The notes under the pieces: model-generated
The model's database searches: none
The model's input: only the letters and a program-made list of their open reading frames with translations
Told to the model about the DNA's origin: nothing
Assembly (NCBI RefSeq): GCF_016654015.1
Contig: NZ_JAEPWM010000008.1
Coordinates: 1-64,000 of the forward strand
Direction: 5' to 3'
From: Ramlibacter ginsenosidimutans
Lineage (GTDB): Bacteria; Pseudomonadota; Gammaproteobacteria; Burkholderiales; Burkholderiaceae_C
Length of the DNA: 64,000 nucleotides
Made by a program: the position numbers and the translations under genes
Shown: positions 1 to 7,260 of the stretch, piece after piece
Numbering within the stretch: position 1 is the first letter of the stretch
Layout: every line of letters starts with the position of its first letter

Positions 1-23
1 AGTCAATGCTGCATTCTTGGGTC

Positions 24-98
24 TGTTCATCCGTCCTCTCCCGAGATGGTTGGCTGGGCTTGGTAACCACAGCTTCCCAAATCAGGGACGGATGAACA
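24..98. repeat. 13-bp perfect inverted repeat
   Basis: Positions 24-36 (TGTTCATCCGTCC) and 86-98 (GGACGGATGAACA) are perfect reverse complements separated by 49 bp. The pair lies just beyond the point where the DUF1269 gene on the minus strand ends early. It could be a long stem-loop at the 3' end of the minus-strand transcript or the remnant of a mobile element end. No transposase is visible in the window, and the left flank is cut off by the window edge. Confidence 0.55.
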
Positions 99-117
99 AC
101 CTATTGAGACATCACAG

Positions 118-300
118 CTAGGCGCGCACCGTCGGCGGGTCGAAGGTCTGCCGCAGCCGCACCTTGCCGTCGGCGTCGCGCACCGCGACAACCGCGTCCT
201 CCAGGTCGACGACGATCCCCGGCTCCAGCGGCAGGAGTTTCTCCAGCGCCTGCGCGGCGCTGTCCACGCCGCGGAAGCCGGCGACGACGAGCTCGCTCAT
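118..300 (-). pseudogene. DUF1269-family membrane protein, C-terminally truncated
   Basis: The 60-residue product begins MSELVVAGFRGVDSAAQALE and continues with VVDLEDAVVAVRDADGKVRL, which matches the N-terminal soluble part of DUF1269 proteins. That family is usually about 160-180 residues, with an Ala/Gly-rich membrane segment after this point; here a TAG stop follows FDPPTVRA and the membrane part is missing. The ATG at 298-300 lies one base past the TGA of the host-attachment-type pseudogene, so the two were probably co-transcribed. Function of the family is unknown. I regard it as a gene remnant; a short functional form cannot be excluded. Confidence 0.6.
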
Positions 301-301
301 G

Positions 302-658
302 TCACGGTCTCGCTGTGGCAGAAGCAGGCGGGATCACCTGCAGGGCGCGCCACTCGAGCACGGCGCGATGCAGGTCCAGGCGCCGGTCGATCTCGGCGCG
401 CAGCGGGCCTTCGAAGCGCGGTTCGACCGCGATGCGCAGGAACTCGAAGCGCGCCTGCGCATACGCCTGTTCCAGCACGTCGGCGACGTGCCGGGCAAGG
501 CGCTGCATGGATTCGCCCGAGGGCTCGCCGGGCTTGGTCGCCGCCTGCGGATCGACCAGTTACTGCAGCAGCCGCGGAGGCTGGCCGTGGACACCGGTGG
601 ACTCCATGAGGCACACGCGACCCGCTTCGGCAAGCACCGTCCATTCGGGTTCAGCCAT
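302..658 (-). pseudogene. Host-attachment-family protein (PF10116-like) with in-frame stop
   Basis: From the ATG at 656-658 the frame reads MAEPEWTVLAEAGRVCLMES and meets a TAA codon at about 560 (after PPRLLQ). The same frame then continues LVDPQAATKPGEPSGESMQR and on through DVLEQAYAQARFEFLRIA to the stop at 302. The second half aligns with the C-terminal half of the intact paralogue at 1903-2352 (FARQIADLLEQARNERRYDR). One nonsense mutation thus splits a protein of about 118 residues. The start overlaps the end of the upstream gene by 8 bp, an operon arrangement. Biochemical function of the family is not established despite the name. Confidence 0.65.
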
Positions 659-1022
659 GGCGCAGCCTGCGGGCCGCTTCGGCCGCCCGGCGGTCCAGGA
701 TCCACGGCTCGAACAGGCTCGTGAAGACCGAGTGCTTCCACTTCGCATAGGCTTCGTCGAGCCGCGCCTCGTAGTCGCGCCGGTACTGCTCGTACTCGGC
801 GTCGCCGGCGGATGGCGTCGGGGGTTGCGGGGGCTGGACAAACCTGGCCGGCGGGTCCGCCTGCAGTCCGGCCGGGCCCTTCGGCGGGACACCGGCGGAA
901 GACAGCCAGGGCGCCCAGTCGGAGCCGGCGACGAAGCCCTGACGGAAGGGGTTGCTCCAATCCATCAGGCCCTCCAGCGGGCTATCGACAAGCGGTGGGG
1001 AAGCAGGGTCGGACGAGGTCAT
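651..1022 (-). CDS. Hypothetical protein, 123 aa
   Basis: I chose the ATG at 1020-1022 (MTSSDPASPPLVDSPLEGLM) because upstream codons look non-coding. The protein starts with a Pro/Ser-rich stretch, then DWSNPFRQGFVAGSDWAPWL, a Pro-rich linker, and ends in a charged, probably helical segment (YEQYRRDYEARLDEAYAKWK then HSVFTSLFEPWILDRRAAEA). There is no signal peptide and no family I recognise. It is first in a short minus-strand set with the host-attachment-type pseudogene and the DUF1269 remnant, so it may belong to the same stress-type group; that is inferred only from position. Confidence 0.55.
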   Translation of the reverse strand: MTSSDPASPPLVDSPLEGLMDWSNPFRQGFVAGSDWAPWLSSAGVPPKGPAGLQADPPARFVQPPQPPTPSAGDAEYEQYRRDYEARLDEAYAKWKHSVFTSLFEPWILDRRAAEAARRLRHG

Positions 1023-1185
1023 TGCGCCTCCGTTGCGGCACGGCATCCATGGTGCACCAGCGGGCGTGGCGCGCGAGGCGCAGTCCTGCGGTGCATGTCG
1101 GATCCCTGCGCTTCGCGCGCCGTGCGGCCGCGCGGCGACGGCGCCCGGCGTAGCCTCGGGTCGTCGCCACGACAGAAGGTGAGCC

Positions 1186-1281
1186 ATGACAGTCATTGCA
1201 GGCATCCCCCGGTTCGAGCGCCTCTTTCGCCAGACCGCCGGGCTCGACATCGACAAGAGCGACCTGCGGCGCCACGCGTGA
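1186..1281 (+). pseudogene. DUF1931 protein, N-terminal fragment
   Basis: The ATG at 1186 is preceded by GGTGAGCC and opens a 31-codon frame reading MTVIAGIPRFERLFRQTAGL then DIDKSDLRRHA and TGA. This is the conserved start of DUF1931 proteins (pattern IPRFERxFRxAxGLDxDKxDL), a family with a histone-fold-like structure in Aquifex. In intact members the next residues are (S)DFVNRK and so on. Those residues are present here but on the opposite strand, at 1280-1543. The gene is therefore broken right after residue 31. Confidence 0.7.
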
Positions 1282-1543
1282 GCTCGCCGGCGAGATCCGG
1301 CAGGCTGGCTGAGATCTCATCGCTGAAATCGAGCTCCAGCGGCGGCAGCTTTGCGAGCTGGTCGAGGATGGGGCGCACTTCGACATCCTCGTCGAGCGCG
1401 CGGAATTCGTGGATGCAGTGCCGCAGGCCGCCGGTCACCGGAACGTCCTGCGGCCGCACGACGTCGCGCGCGTTGGCTTTCGGGATCGCGACGCCGCGCT
1501 GCAGCAGGTCGTGGATCTTGCGGTTGACGAACTCGTCGCTCGC
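1280..1543 (-). pseudogene. DUF1931 protein, inverted core segment
   Basis: Read on the minus strand, this block encodes SDEFVNRKIHDLLQRGVAIP, KANARDVVRPQDVPVTGGLR, HCIHEFRALDEDVEVRPILD and LAKLPPLELDFSDEISASLP, ending DLAGELT. That is the main body of a DUF1931 protein and continues directly from the plus-strand fragment at 1186-1278. The left edge carries GAGCTCGCCGGC (1280-1291), whose reverse complement GCCGGCGAGCTC lies at 1592-1603. Reversing the segment between these repeats would join this core in frame (both repeats encode AGEL) to the plus-strand tail after 1592. Confidence 0.7.
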
Positions 1544-1591
1544 CCTGCGCCTGCCGGCCACCGCGCCTGCGCCGACGCGCCGGATGCCATT

Positions 1592-1789
1592 GCCGGCGAG
1601 CTCTGGCGCGCCCGCGCGCGGCGGGCGCACGAGCCGGTGTGCGTGCAGGAGCGCTGGGTGACCGCGACCGGACGCGAGGCGCTGGGTGCGTTCGAGGCCG
1701 CGTTCCGGAACCTGCTGGAGCAGCGGCGCCGCGACTGCTACGCCGACGAAGCGGAGGACACCCCGAGCTCGGTGGGCGAGGACGGCTAG
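1592..1789 (+). pseudogene. Probable C-terminal tail of the rearranged DUF1931 gene
   Basis: This plus-strand frame reads AGELWRARARRAHEPVCVQE, RWVTATGREALGAFEAAFRN, LLEQRRRDCYADEAEDTPSS and VGEDG before a TAG at 1787-1789. It has no plausible start of its own: the only upstream ATG (1409) lies inside the inverted core. The frame matches that of the core across the 12-bp inverted repeat, which is why I read it as the missing tail. Sequence similarity of this tail to typical DUF1931 C-termini is weak, apart from an AFRNLL motif near the end, so it could be a diverged end or a different gene. Confidence 0.4.
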
Positions 1790-1902
1790 CTGCGCTGCGT
1801 GTCCGTGCTTCGCGCAAGCCAGGGACCGCAGGAATCGGAAACAAAAACCGGACGCCGCGGCCTAAGCTGCGGGATCGCCGATTACCCCAGGGAGGCATTG
1901 CC

Positions 1903-2352
1903 ATGGATCGCATGTGGTTCGTCGTGGCCGACGAGGGACGCGCGCGCGTGCTCGAACGCGTGCAGCCAAGGGCGGCGCTGCAGGAAGTGCAGGAGCTGCG
2001 CGACGAGCTCGCGCATGTGCGCGGGGCGGAGCTGCAGCGCGACGCGAAGGGCCGCCTCTACGGAAAGGGGGAACGCTTCATGGGTCACACCGCCGAGCCG
2101 AAGACCGACCCGCACAGGAAGGAGGCGCGGAAGTTCGCGCGCCAGATCGCCGACCTGCTGGAGCAGGCGCGCAACGAGCGGCGCTACGACCGCGTGTTCA
2201 TCGTCGCCGCGCCGGCGTTCCTGGGCGAGCTGCGCCACGAACTGCCGGAGTCCGTGCGCAAGGTGCTGGCCGGCGAGCTGGACCAGGATCTCGTGAACCT
2301 GGACACGCACCATCTCGAGCAGCGGCTCCGGGCCTTGCCGGAGCACGTGTGA
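1903..2352 (+). CDS. Host-attachment-family protein (PF10116-like), 149 aa
   Basis: The ATG at 1903 follows GGGAGG (1889-1894). The sequence MDRMWFVVADEGRARVLERV is the typical beginning of proteins annotated as required for attachment to host cells. It is followed by a polar middle with GERFMGHTAEPKTDPHRKEA and by RKFARQIADLLEQARNERRY, DRVFIVAAPAFLGELRHELP and VLAGELDQDLVNLDTHHLEQ. Family members are soluble, often lie near stress or chaperone genes in Burkholderiales, and resemble the release-factor-1-like baeRF fold; the actual role is unknown. It is the intact paralogue of the broken copy at 302-658. The thioredoxin gene starts 70 bp downstream. Confidence 0.8.
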   Translation: MDRMWFVVADEGRARVLERVQPRAALQEVQELRDELAHVRGAELQRDAKGRLYGKGERFMGHTAEPKTDPHRKEARKFARQIADLLEQARNERRYDRVFIVAAPAFLGELRHELPESVRKVLAGELDQDLVNLDTHHLEQRLRALPEHV

Positions 2353-2422
2353 ACACCGCCATGCGCCTGCCGGTCCCGAAGTTCCATTGAGAGCCCTGCG
2401 TGTGGGCAGAAAGGGAGATGCC

Positions 2423-2803
2423 ATGCCAGCAGTCAACAACGTCGGCCCCCGCGACTTCGATGCGGCGGTTGCCGGGCCCAAGCCGGTCCTGGTGGACTTC
2501 TCGGCGTCGTGGTGCGGCCCGTGCCGCGCCATGGCGCCGGCGCTGGAGAAGTTCGCCGCCAGCCGCGACGACCTGGGCGTCGTGAAGGTCGACATCGACG
2601 AGGCGCCGGACATCGCCGGCCGCTACTCGGTGCGCTCGGTCCCGACGCTGATGCTGTTCGTCGAGGGCAAGCCGGAGGCCGCCCAGGCCGGCATGATGAG
2701 CGAGGGCCAGCTGGCGCGCTTCGTCGACCAGCACCTGCCAGCCGGAGGCCGCAAGCCGGTGGAGCAGGATCCGGACCGCCCGCAGGTCGACCTCGATTGG
2801 TAA
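2423..2803 (+). CDS. Thioredoxin
   Basis: A 126-residue thioredoxin with the active-site motif WCGPC in VLVDFSASWCGPCRAMAPAL, the cis-proline region RSVPTLMLFVEGKP and the usual beta-alpha pattern. It would act as a cytoplasmic disulfide reductant. I chose the ATG at 2423 because AAAGGGAG lies at 2411-2418 and the family normally starts about 30 residues before WCGPC. It is slightly longer than the classical 108 residues, with a charged tail (GGRKPVEQDPDRPQVDLDW). The next gene begins 12 bp downstream, so the host-attachment-type gene, thioredoxin and sigma-like gene probably form one unit. Confidence 0.9.
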   Translation: MPAVNNVGPRDFDAAVAGPKPVLVDFSASWCGPCRAMAPALEKFAASRDDLGVVKVDIDEAPDIAGRYSVRSVPTLMLFVEGKPEAAQAGMMSEGQLARFVDQHLPAGGRKPVEQDPDRPQVDLDW

Positions 2804-2814
2804 ATCCGTCGGCC

Positions 2815-3636
2815 ATGGCGCAACAGGAACGTACGCTGCCCCGCTTGCGCGCGGAACTGGAGCGGGCGCCGGCAGCGGACATCGAGCGTTTCAGCGATGC
2901 CGTGCGGCCGCTGCTGGACCCGCTCGCGCGCCATGTGCGCCGCGAGATGGCCTTCCTGCGCGCGCGCGGCGAACTCGATGGCGATTTCCCGGCCGCCGAC
3001 GACGTGGTGGACGAGACCCTGGTGCGCGCCTGGCACGAACTGCGCCGACACCCGCAGGCCGCCCCGGACAAGGGCATGCTGTACCGGATCGCCGGCCGCG
3101 TGCTGGCGGACGCGGTGCGGCAGCGGCGCCGCGAGCGCGGGCGCTTCATCTCGCTGGAACGGCGCCTGCCCGAACGGCAGGCGCTGGACGAGGACATCGA
3201 CCAGGCGGTCTACGACTACTGGCAGCCGGAGCAGGTGCTGAAGCTCGAGGACGCCGTTCCGATCGACGCGCCGACCCCCGAGGAAGCCGTCGAACGGGAC
3301 GAACTGCGGCGCGTGCTGCGCCAGGTGCTGGCGGAGCTCCCGGACGATTGGCGCCAGGCTGTGCTGCTGACGCAGGCCGAGGACCTGCCGCACGCGGAGG
3401 TGGCGCGCCAGCTCGGGATCAGCGAGGAAGAACTGCAGCGGCGCATCGACCACGCGGACGCCTACCTGCGGGCCCGCCTGAGCGAACTGGGCGTCGGTCC
3501 GGGCGAGGCCCGGGACGCCGCCCGCCGCAACGCGCCGCCGGGGCCGCACGCACCGGCCGACGATTCGCTGGGGCAGGCGTTCGAGCGAATCGGTCGCGAA
3601 GCGATCCAGCGGCCGGCCGCGGGGCGCCCCTCATGA
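2815..3636 (+). CDS. Sigma-70 family (ECF-like) sigma factor
   Basis: The 273-residue protein has a sigma region 2-like segment (DDVVDETLVRAWHELRRHPQ then GMLYRIAGRVLADAVRQRRR) and a C-terminal region 4 helix-turn-helix (LPDDWRQAVLLTQAEDLPHA then EVARQLGISEEELQRRIDHA). Between them is an acidic linker, and a Pro/Ala-rich tail follows region 4. It is longer than a minimal ECF factor (about 190 residues). No anti-sigma gene is adjacent. Position behind thioredoxin suggests a stress-response role, but the regulon cannot be read from the sequence. The ATG at 2815 lies 12 bp after the thioredoxin stop. Confidence 0.75.
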   Translation: MAQQERTLPRLRAELERAPAADIERFSDAVRPLLDPLARHVRREMAFLRARGELDGDFPAADDVVDETLVRAWHELRRHPQAAPDKGMLYRIAGRVLADAVRQRRRERGRFISLERRLPERQALDEDIDQAVYDYWQPEQVLKLEDAVPIDAPTPEEAVERDELRRVLRQVLAELPDDWRQAVLLTQAEDLPHAEVARQLGISEEELQRRIDHADAYLRARLSELGVGPGEARDAARRNAPPGPHAPADDSLGQAFERIGREAIQRPAAGRPS

Positions 3637-3650
3637 AGCTGCGCAGGCTC

Positions 3651-3803
3651 CTACCCCTTGACCACCGTGTGCGCAATGAAGGCGAGCGCACCCAGGAAGA
3701 GCAGCACGAACACGAACGCGATGAGGATCAGGATCAGCGGATTGCCACGCTCGTGAATGGACTCCGGCTGGATGCCGAGGCCGTTGATCGAGCACGGCGA
3801 CAA
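3651..3803 (-). CDS. Small single-pass membrane protein, about 50 aa
   Basis: The minus-strand frame ending at the TAG at 3651 reads GIQPESIHERGNPLILILIA then FVFVLLFLGALAFIAHTVVK G. It has one strongly hydrophobic segment of about 22 residues near the C-terminus, preceded by a charged segment, as expected for a bitopic inner-membrane microprotein. The only start I can find in frame is a TTG at 3801-3803, with a weak purine stretch upstream, so the true start is uncertain. It is convergent with the sigma factor gene. No family recognised. Confidence 0.45.
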   Translation of the reverse strand: MSPCSINGLGIQPESIHERGNPLILILIAFVFVLLFLGALAFIAHTVVKG

Positions 3804-3834
3804 CTCGGACGGGCCGATCCATATCCTTCGGGTA

Positions 3835-3954
3835 CACGGCGTGCAGACAACGCGGCGCTACGGCTTGTATCGACGTCGCGACAGCGCGTTGTCGCCTGCC
3901 ACTCGGGCAGTGCTCGCGGACCTGCTTTCGGCGATCCGCGGACTGCAGCGGTGA
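3835..3954 (+). pseudogene. Possible LysR C-terminal remnant
   Basis: A frame ending at the TGA at 3952 reads TTRRYGLYRRRDSALSPATR and AVLADLLSAIRGLQR. An RRYGLYRRRD..LSPA segment near the C-terminus is common in LysR-type regulators that sit next to TctC genes. Nothing upstream resembles the rest of a regulator. If genuine, it is the tail of a deleted regulator beside the 4.2-16 kb catabolic region. The match is short and from memory, so confidence is low. Confidence 0.25.
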
Positions 3955-4154
3955 TCAGGCGATTCAGAGGCTGGAGAAGTGAACGGAATCCCCAACGGCA
4001 GTTGACGGCCAAGTCCTGGGGGAGGGCTGCTATGGGTCGGTCGAAAGCAGCCGTATCCTTCGGTCACGGATCCAAAGCGCGCACGGCGTGCAAAGTGACG
4101 TCTGTGTCGCGCCACCACCAGCCACCGGGTACCGCAATCAATGAAGGAGCAAGA

Positions 4155-4934
4155 ATGGAAGTCAACCTGCAAGGCCGCGTGGCCATCGTCACCGGCGGAA
4201 GCAAAGGCATCGGCCGCGCCATCGCGCTGCGCATGGCGGCGAGCGGTGCTGATGTCGCCATGCTCGCCCGGGACGAGGCGGTGCTCGAGGAAGCGCGCCG
4301 GGCGGTCGAGCAGACGGCCAAGGCGCGCGTGATGATTGCGCGTTGCGACGTGACGAAGGCGCAAGAAATCGCTTCCGCCTACCGGCAGGTGATGGCGACG
4401 CTGGGCCGTGTCGACATCGTCGTGAACAATGCCGGCACCTCGCGCACGGGCACCTTCGCGTCGATCACCGACGAGGTCTGGCAGGAAGACCTCGACCTCA
4501 AGCTGTTCGCCGCGATCCGGCTGACCCGGCTCGCTTGGCCCCAGATGGTCGAGCGGCGCTGGGGCCGCATTATCAATGTACTGAACATCGGTGCAAAGGC
4601 ACCGAGGGCCGCGAGCGCCCCGACCACCGTCTCGCGCGCGGCAGGCATGGCGCTGACCAAGGTGCTGGCGGGTGAAGGCGCGCCCCACAACGTGCTGGTG
4701 AATTCGCTGCACGTCGGCCTGATCGAAAGCGACCAGTGGGTCCGCCGGCATGCGCAGTCCGCAGAGGGCTCCTACGACGCGTTCCTGGCCGGGATGGCCA
4801 GGAACATTCCGCTCGGCCGCGTGGGCAGGGCGGAGGAGTTCGCCAACGTGGCTTGCTTCCTGGCGTCCGACCTCGCCAGCTATGTGACGGGGACCTCGCT
4901 CAACGTCGATGGGAACCTGTCGCCGGTGATGTAG
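4155..4934 (+). CDS. SDR-family protein lacking the canonical Ser-Tyr-Lys triad
   Basis: A 259-residue classical short-chain dehydrogenase/reductase fold. It has the nucleotide-binding motif TGGSKGIG (13-20), NNAG (91-94), and a C-terminal YVTGTSLNVDGN. The start at 4155 is supported by AAGGAG at 4144-4149. At the active site, where family members have Ser and YxxxK, the sequence is IINVLNIGAKAPRAASAPTT followed by VSRAAGMALTK. The Tyr position (157) is Thr, the Lys position (161) is Arg and the Ser position (about 144) is Asn. It may bind NAD(P) without acting as a normal dehydrogenase, or use another mechanism. It is convergent with the minus-strand operon. Confidence 0.8.
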   Translation: MEVNLQGRVAIVTGGSKGIGRAIALRMAASGADVAMLARDEAVLEEARRAVEQTAKARVMIARCDVTKAQEIASAYRQVMATLGRVDIVVNNAGTSRTGTFASITDEVWQEDLDLKLFAAIRLTRLAWPQMVERRWGRIINVLNIGAKAPRAASAPTTVSRAAGMALTKVLAGEGAPHNVLVNSLHVGLIESDQWVRRHAQSAEGSYDAFLAGMARNIPLGRVGRAEEFANVACFLASDLASYVTGTSLNVDGNLSPVM

Positions 4935-5198
4935 GCGCCTTCCCTCCCATGCCGCGCCAGCGGCGCTCCCGGAGGCGCGGCCCCACGGCAAGTCTTGCCT
5001 TTCCTGCGGGCGGCTGGTGGGCCGTTCTCGGGCGTGACCTTCCATCAAGGCGAGGGCAGTGAACGATTCCAATGCAGCCGTCCCGCTCCCTGGCCGTGAC
5101 CTCGTACCTCGAGCTTGCTGCGCATGGAGATCGCGAATAGCGGCCCAAGACTCGGTGAGTGTTGATAAGCAGTCGACAGCCGTCTGTGGTGATCGGAC

Positions 5199-6119
5199 CT
5201 AGCCTCGCAACACCGAAAGGATGTTCTGCGCGGCACCTACCGCCATGCCCCGGAGACCACCATTCGTAGTTCCGCCGATGTGCGGAGTGAGCACCGCATT
5301 CGGTGTGTCCACCCAGGGGGATGTGGAATTCAGGGGTTCGTCGACAAAGCAATCGAGCCCCAGCGACAGGTGGCCTGCGCCAAGCCGCTCGCGCATGGCC
5401 GCTTCGTCGAAAATGCCAGCACGCGCCGTGTTGACCACGATGGCCCCCTTGCGCAATAGCCCGAGCCGACGTGCATCGAGCAGGCCACGCGTCGATTCGT
5501 CCAGCGGGCAATGCAAGGACACGACATCGCTCGAGGTCAGCAGCTCTTCGAGCTCGAGCTTGGTGGTGCCCTCCGGCAGCTGGTGGGCTTCGAGATACGG
5601 GTCGCACACGACCACGCGCATGCCGATCGCCTGGGCGAAGCGTACGACGCGGGCCCCGATCGACCCGCATCCAATGACGCCAAGCGTCGCGCCGGCAAGC
5701 TCGAATCCCATGTAGCCCTGCTTGTCCCAGTGACCTGAGTGCATGCGGCTGTCCAGCCAGCCGATGCGCCGGGCGCAAGCCAGGATCAAACCCAGGGCCA
5801 GCTCGGCGACCGCCTGGCTGTTCGAGCCGGTGGCGGGGATCGCCCGGACCCCCAGCCGCTTCGCTGCTTCGACGTCGATGGCATCCATTCCCACGCCGTG
5901 GCGACCGATGACCCTCAGCTTGCGCGAGGCAGACTGGACCTGCTCGTCGATGCTCCCGTAGCGCGCAAGAATGGCTACCGGCTGCTCGCGCTCGACCAGT
6001 GCGACAAGTTCCTCCTGCGTGAACCGTGCGCCCGTGTAGCACAGGCGATAGTCCTTCAGCAGAGCGGCTGCATCGGGATGGATTTTTTCCTCGGTGATGA
6101 CAATCGTGTCCCGGTTCAT
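5199..6119 (-). CDS. D-isomer 2-hydroxyacid dehydrogenase (SerA-like)
   Basis: The 306-residue protein has the Rossmann motif GVIGCGSIGARVV in the middle and the three catalytic residues of the family: Arg in VVNTARAGIFDE, Glu in DCFVDEPLN and His in LTPHIGGTTNGG. It would interconvert a 2-hydroxyacid and a 2-oxoacid with NAD(H) in the cytoplasm. The lack of a C-terminal ACT domain separates it from long-form phosphoglycerate dehydrogenase. It is the last gene of the minus-strand catabolic operon, about 100 bp after a TctC gene, so a catabolic substrate is more likely than serine synthesis. The exact substrate is unknown. Confidence 0.85.
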   Translation of the reverse strand: MNRDTIVITEEKIHPDAAALLKDYRLCYTGARFTQEELVALVEREQPVAILARYGSIDEQVQSASRKLRVIGRHGVGMDAIDVEAAKRLGVRAIPATGSNSQAVAELALGLILACARRIGWLDSRMHSGHWDKQGYMGFELAGATLGVIGCGSIGARVVRFAQAIGMRVVVCDPYLEAHQLPEGTTKLELEELLTSSDVVSLHCPLDESTRGLLDARRLGLLRKGAIVVNTARAGIFDEAAMRERLGAGHLSLGLDCFVDEPLNSTSPWVDTPNAVLTPHIGGTTNGGLRGMAVGAAQNILSVLRG

Positions 6120-6217
6120 GGTTCTTTCCCAGTTTGAATTTGGCTGTCAATGGGCAGCGACGTTCTTCGCTCCCGTCCCGGTTCGCGGGGCGGAACGAAG
6201 TGCGGGGCCCTACGGGC

Positions 6218-7198
6218 TCACTGGTGCGGACGCTTCTCCGCGATCGCGTGCAGCAACTTGCGGTTGCCCTCCAGCGACTTCTGCCACTGCGCGCCGGGGA
6301 GGTAGGCGAGCACCGGCGCATCGGAGGTCGCGGTGGCGATGAACTCCGGGTCTTTCAGGCTCTCCGCGATCGCCTTCTCCAGACGTTCGACGATGACGGG
6401 TTCCGTGCCGCGCGGCGCGGCGAAGCCGCGCTCCGACGACATCTGCACCGCGTACCCAGACTCCGCCGCGGTCGGCACGTCGGGCAGGGCCTTGCTGCGC
6501 TTGCCGGTGAACTGCGTGATCACCTGCACCGCCGTGCCGCCAGACTTCAGGTCCAGCGCTTCGCCGGCGCTGATGGTCGCGAGCTGCAGGTGGCCGCCCA
6601 GGAGGTCGGTCTTCTGCTGGCCCGTGCCCTTGTACGCCACCGGCGTGAGCCGGACGTGCGCAGCGTTCTGGAACAGTTCGAGGGCGAGATCGCCGTTGGA
6701 GCCGTCGCCGTTGTGCCCCGCCGAAACGGAGCTCGGGCTCTGCTTGGACACCCCGACCACGGTCTGCAGGCTGCGCAGCGGCCCGTCGGCGCGCGCGACG
6801 AGCACCGTCGGATCGTCGACCACGCGCGCGACCAGTTGCAGGTCGTCGGGCTGGTATTGAGTCTTGCGCGTCATCGGCGCGTACAGGAAGCCAGGCAGGT
6901 TCACCACCGCGAGCGTGTAGCCGTCCGGCCTTGCCTTCGCCACGTAGGTGGTCAAGATCTCGCCGGAGGCTCCGGGCTTGTTGACGACGATGAACTGCGC
7001 CTTGCCGCCCAGTCGCTTCTGCACGAAGGGCAGCAGCTTGCGGGCCATCAGGTCGGTGCCGCCTCCGGGCGCGAAACCGACGACCACCTCGATCGGCTTG
7101 TCGTCGGGCCAGGCGGCCCAGGCGGAATGGGACGCCACGGCCGCGGCGAGCAAGACGGCACACCAGCGGGGAAGTTGGCACAGGACGGGTCGGAACAT
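6218..7198 (-). CDS. TctC/Bug-family periplasmic substrate-binding protein
   Basis: The 326-residue protein begins with a signal peptide (MFRPVLCQLPRWCAVLLAAA then VASHSAWAAWP). It shows the Bug-family hallmarks: PIEVVVGFAPGGGTDLMARK near the mature N-terminus, a DGYTLAVVN motif, a PVAYKGTGQQKTDLLGGHLQ segment, and ALPDVPTAAESGY. Such receptors bind carboxylated compounds for tripartite tricarboxylate transporters. No tctA/tctB membrane genes are present in the window. It lies between a hydroxyacid dehydrogenase and an amidohydrolase gene. Compared with its neighbours it has an unusual NGDGSNGDLALELF segment where relatives usually have a Gly-rich SAGxG motif. Confidence 0.9.
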   Translation of the reverse strand: MFRPVLCQLPRWCAVLLAAAVASHSAWAAWPDDKPIEVVVGFAPGGGTDLMARKLLPFVQKRLGGKAQFIVVNKPGASGEILTTYVAKARPDGYTLAVVNLPGFLYAPMTRKTQYQPDDLQLVARVVDDPTVLVARADGPLRSLQTVVGVSKQSPSSVSAGHNGDGSNGDLALELFQNAAHVRLTPVAYKGTGQQKTDLLGGHLQLATISAGEALDLKSGGTAVQVITQFTGKRSKALPDVPTAAESGYAVQMSSERGFAAPRGTEPVIVERLEKAIAESLKDPEFIATATSDAPVLAYLPGAQWQKSLEGNRKLLHAIAEKRPHQ

Positions 7199-7260
7199 CG
7201 TTCTCTCCTTGGTTGAAATCATTGATGGGTTCGAGCGGCGCGGTGGCGATCGCCCAGGGA

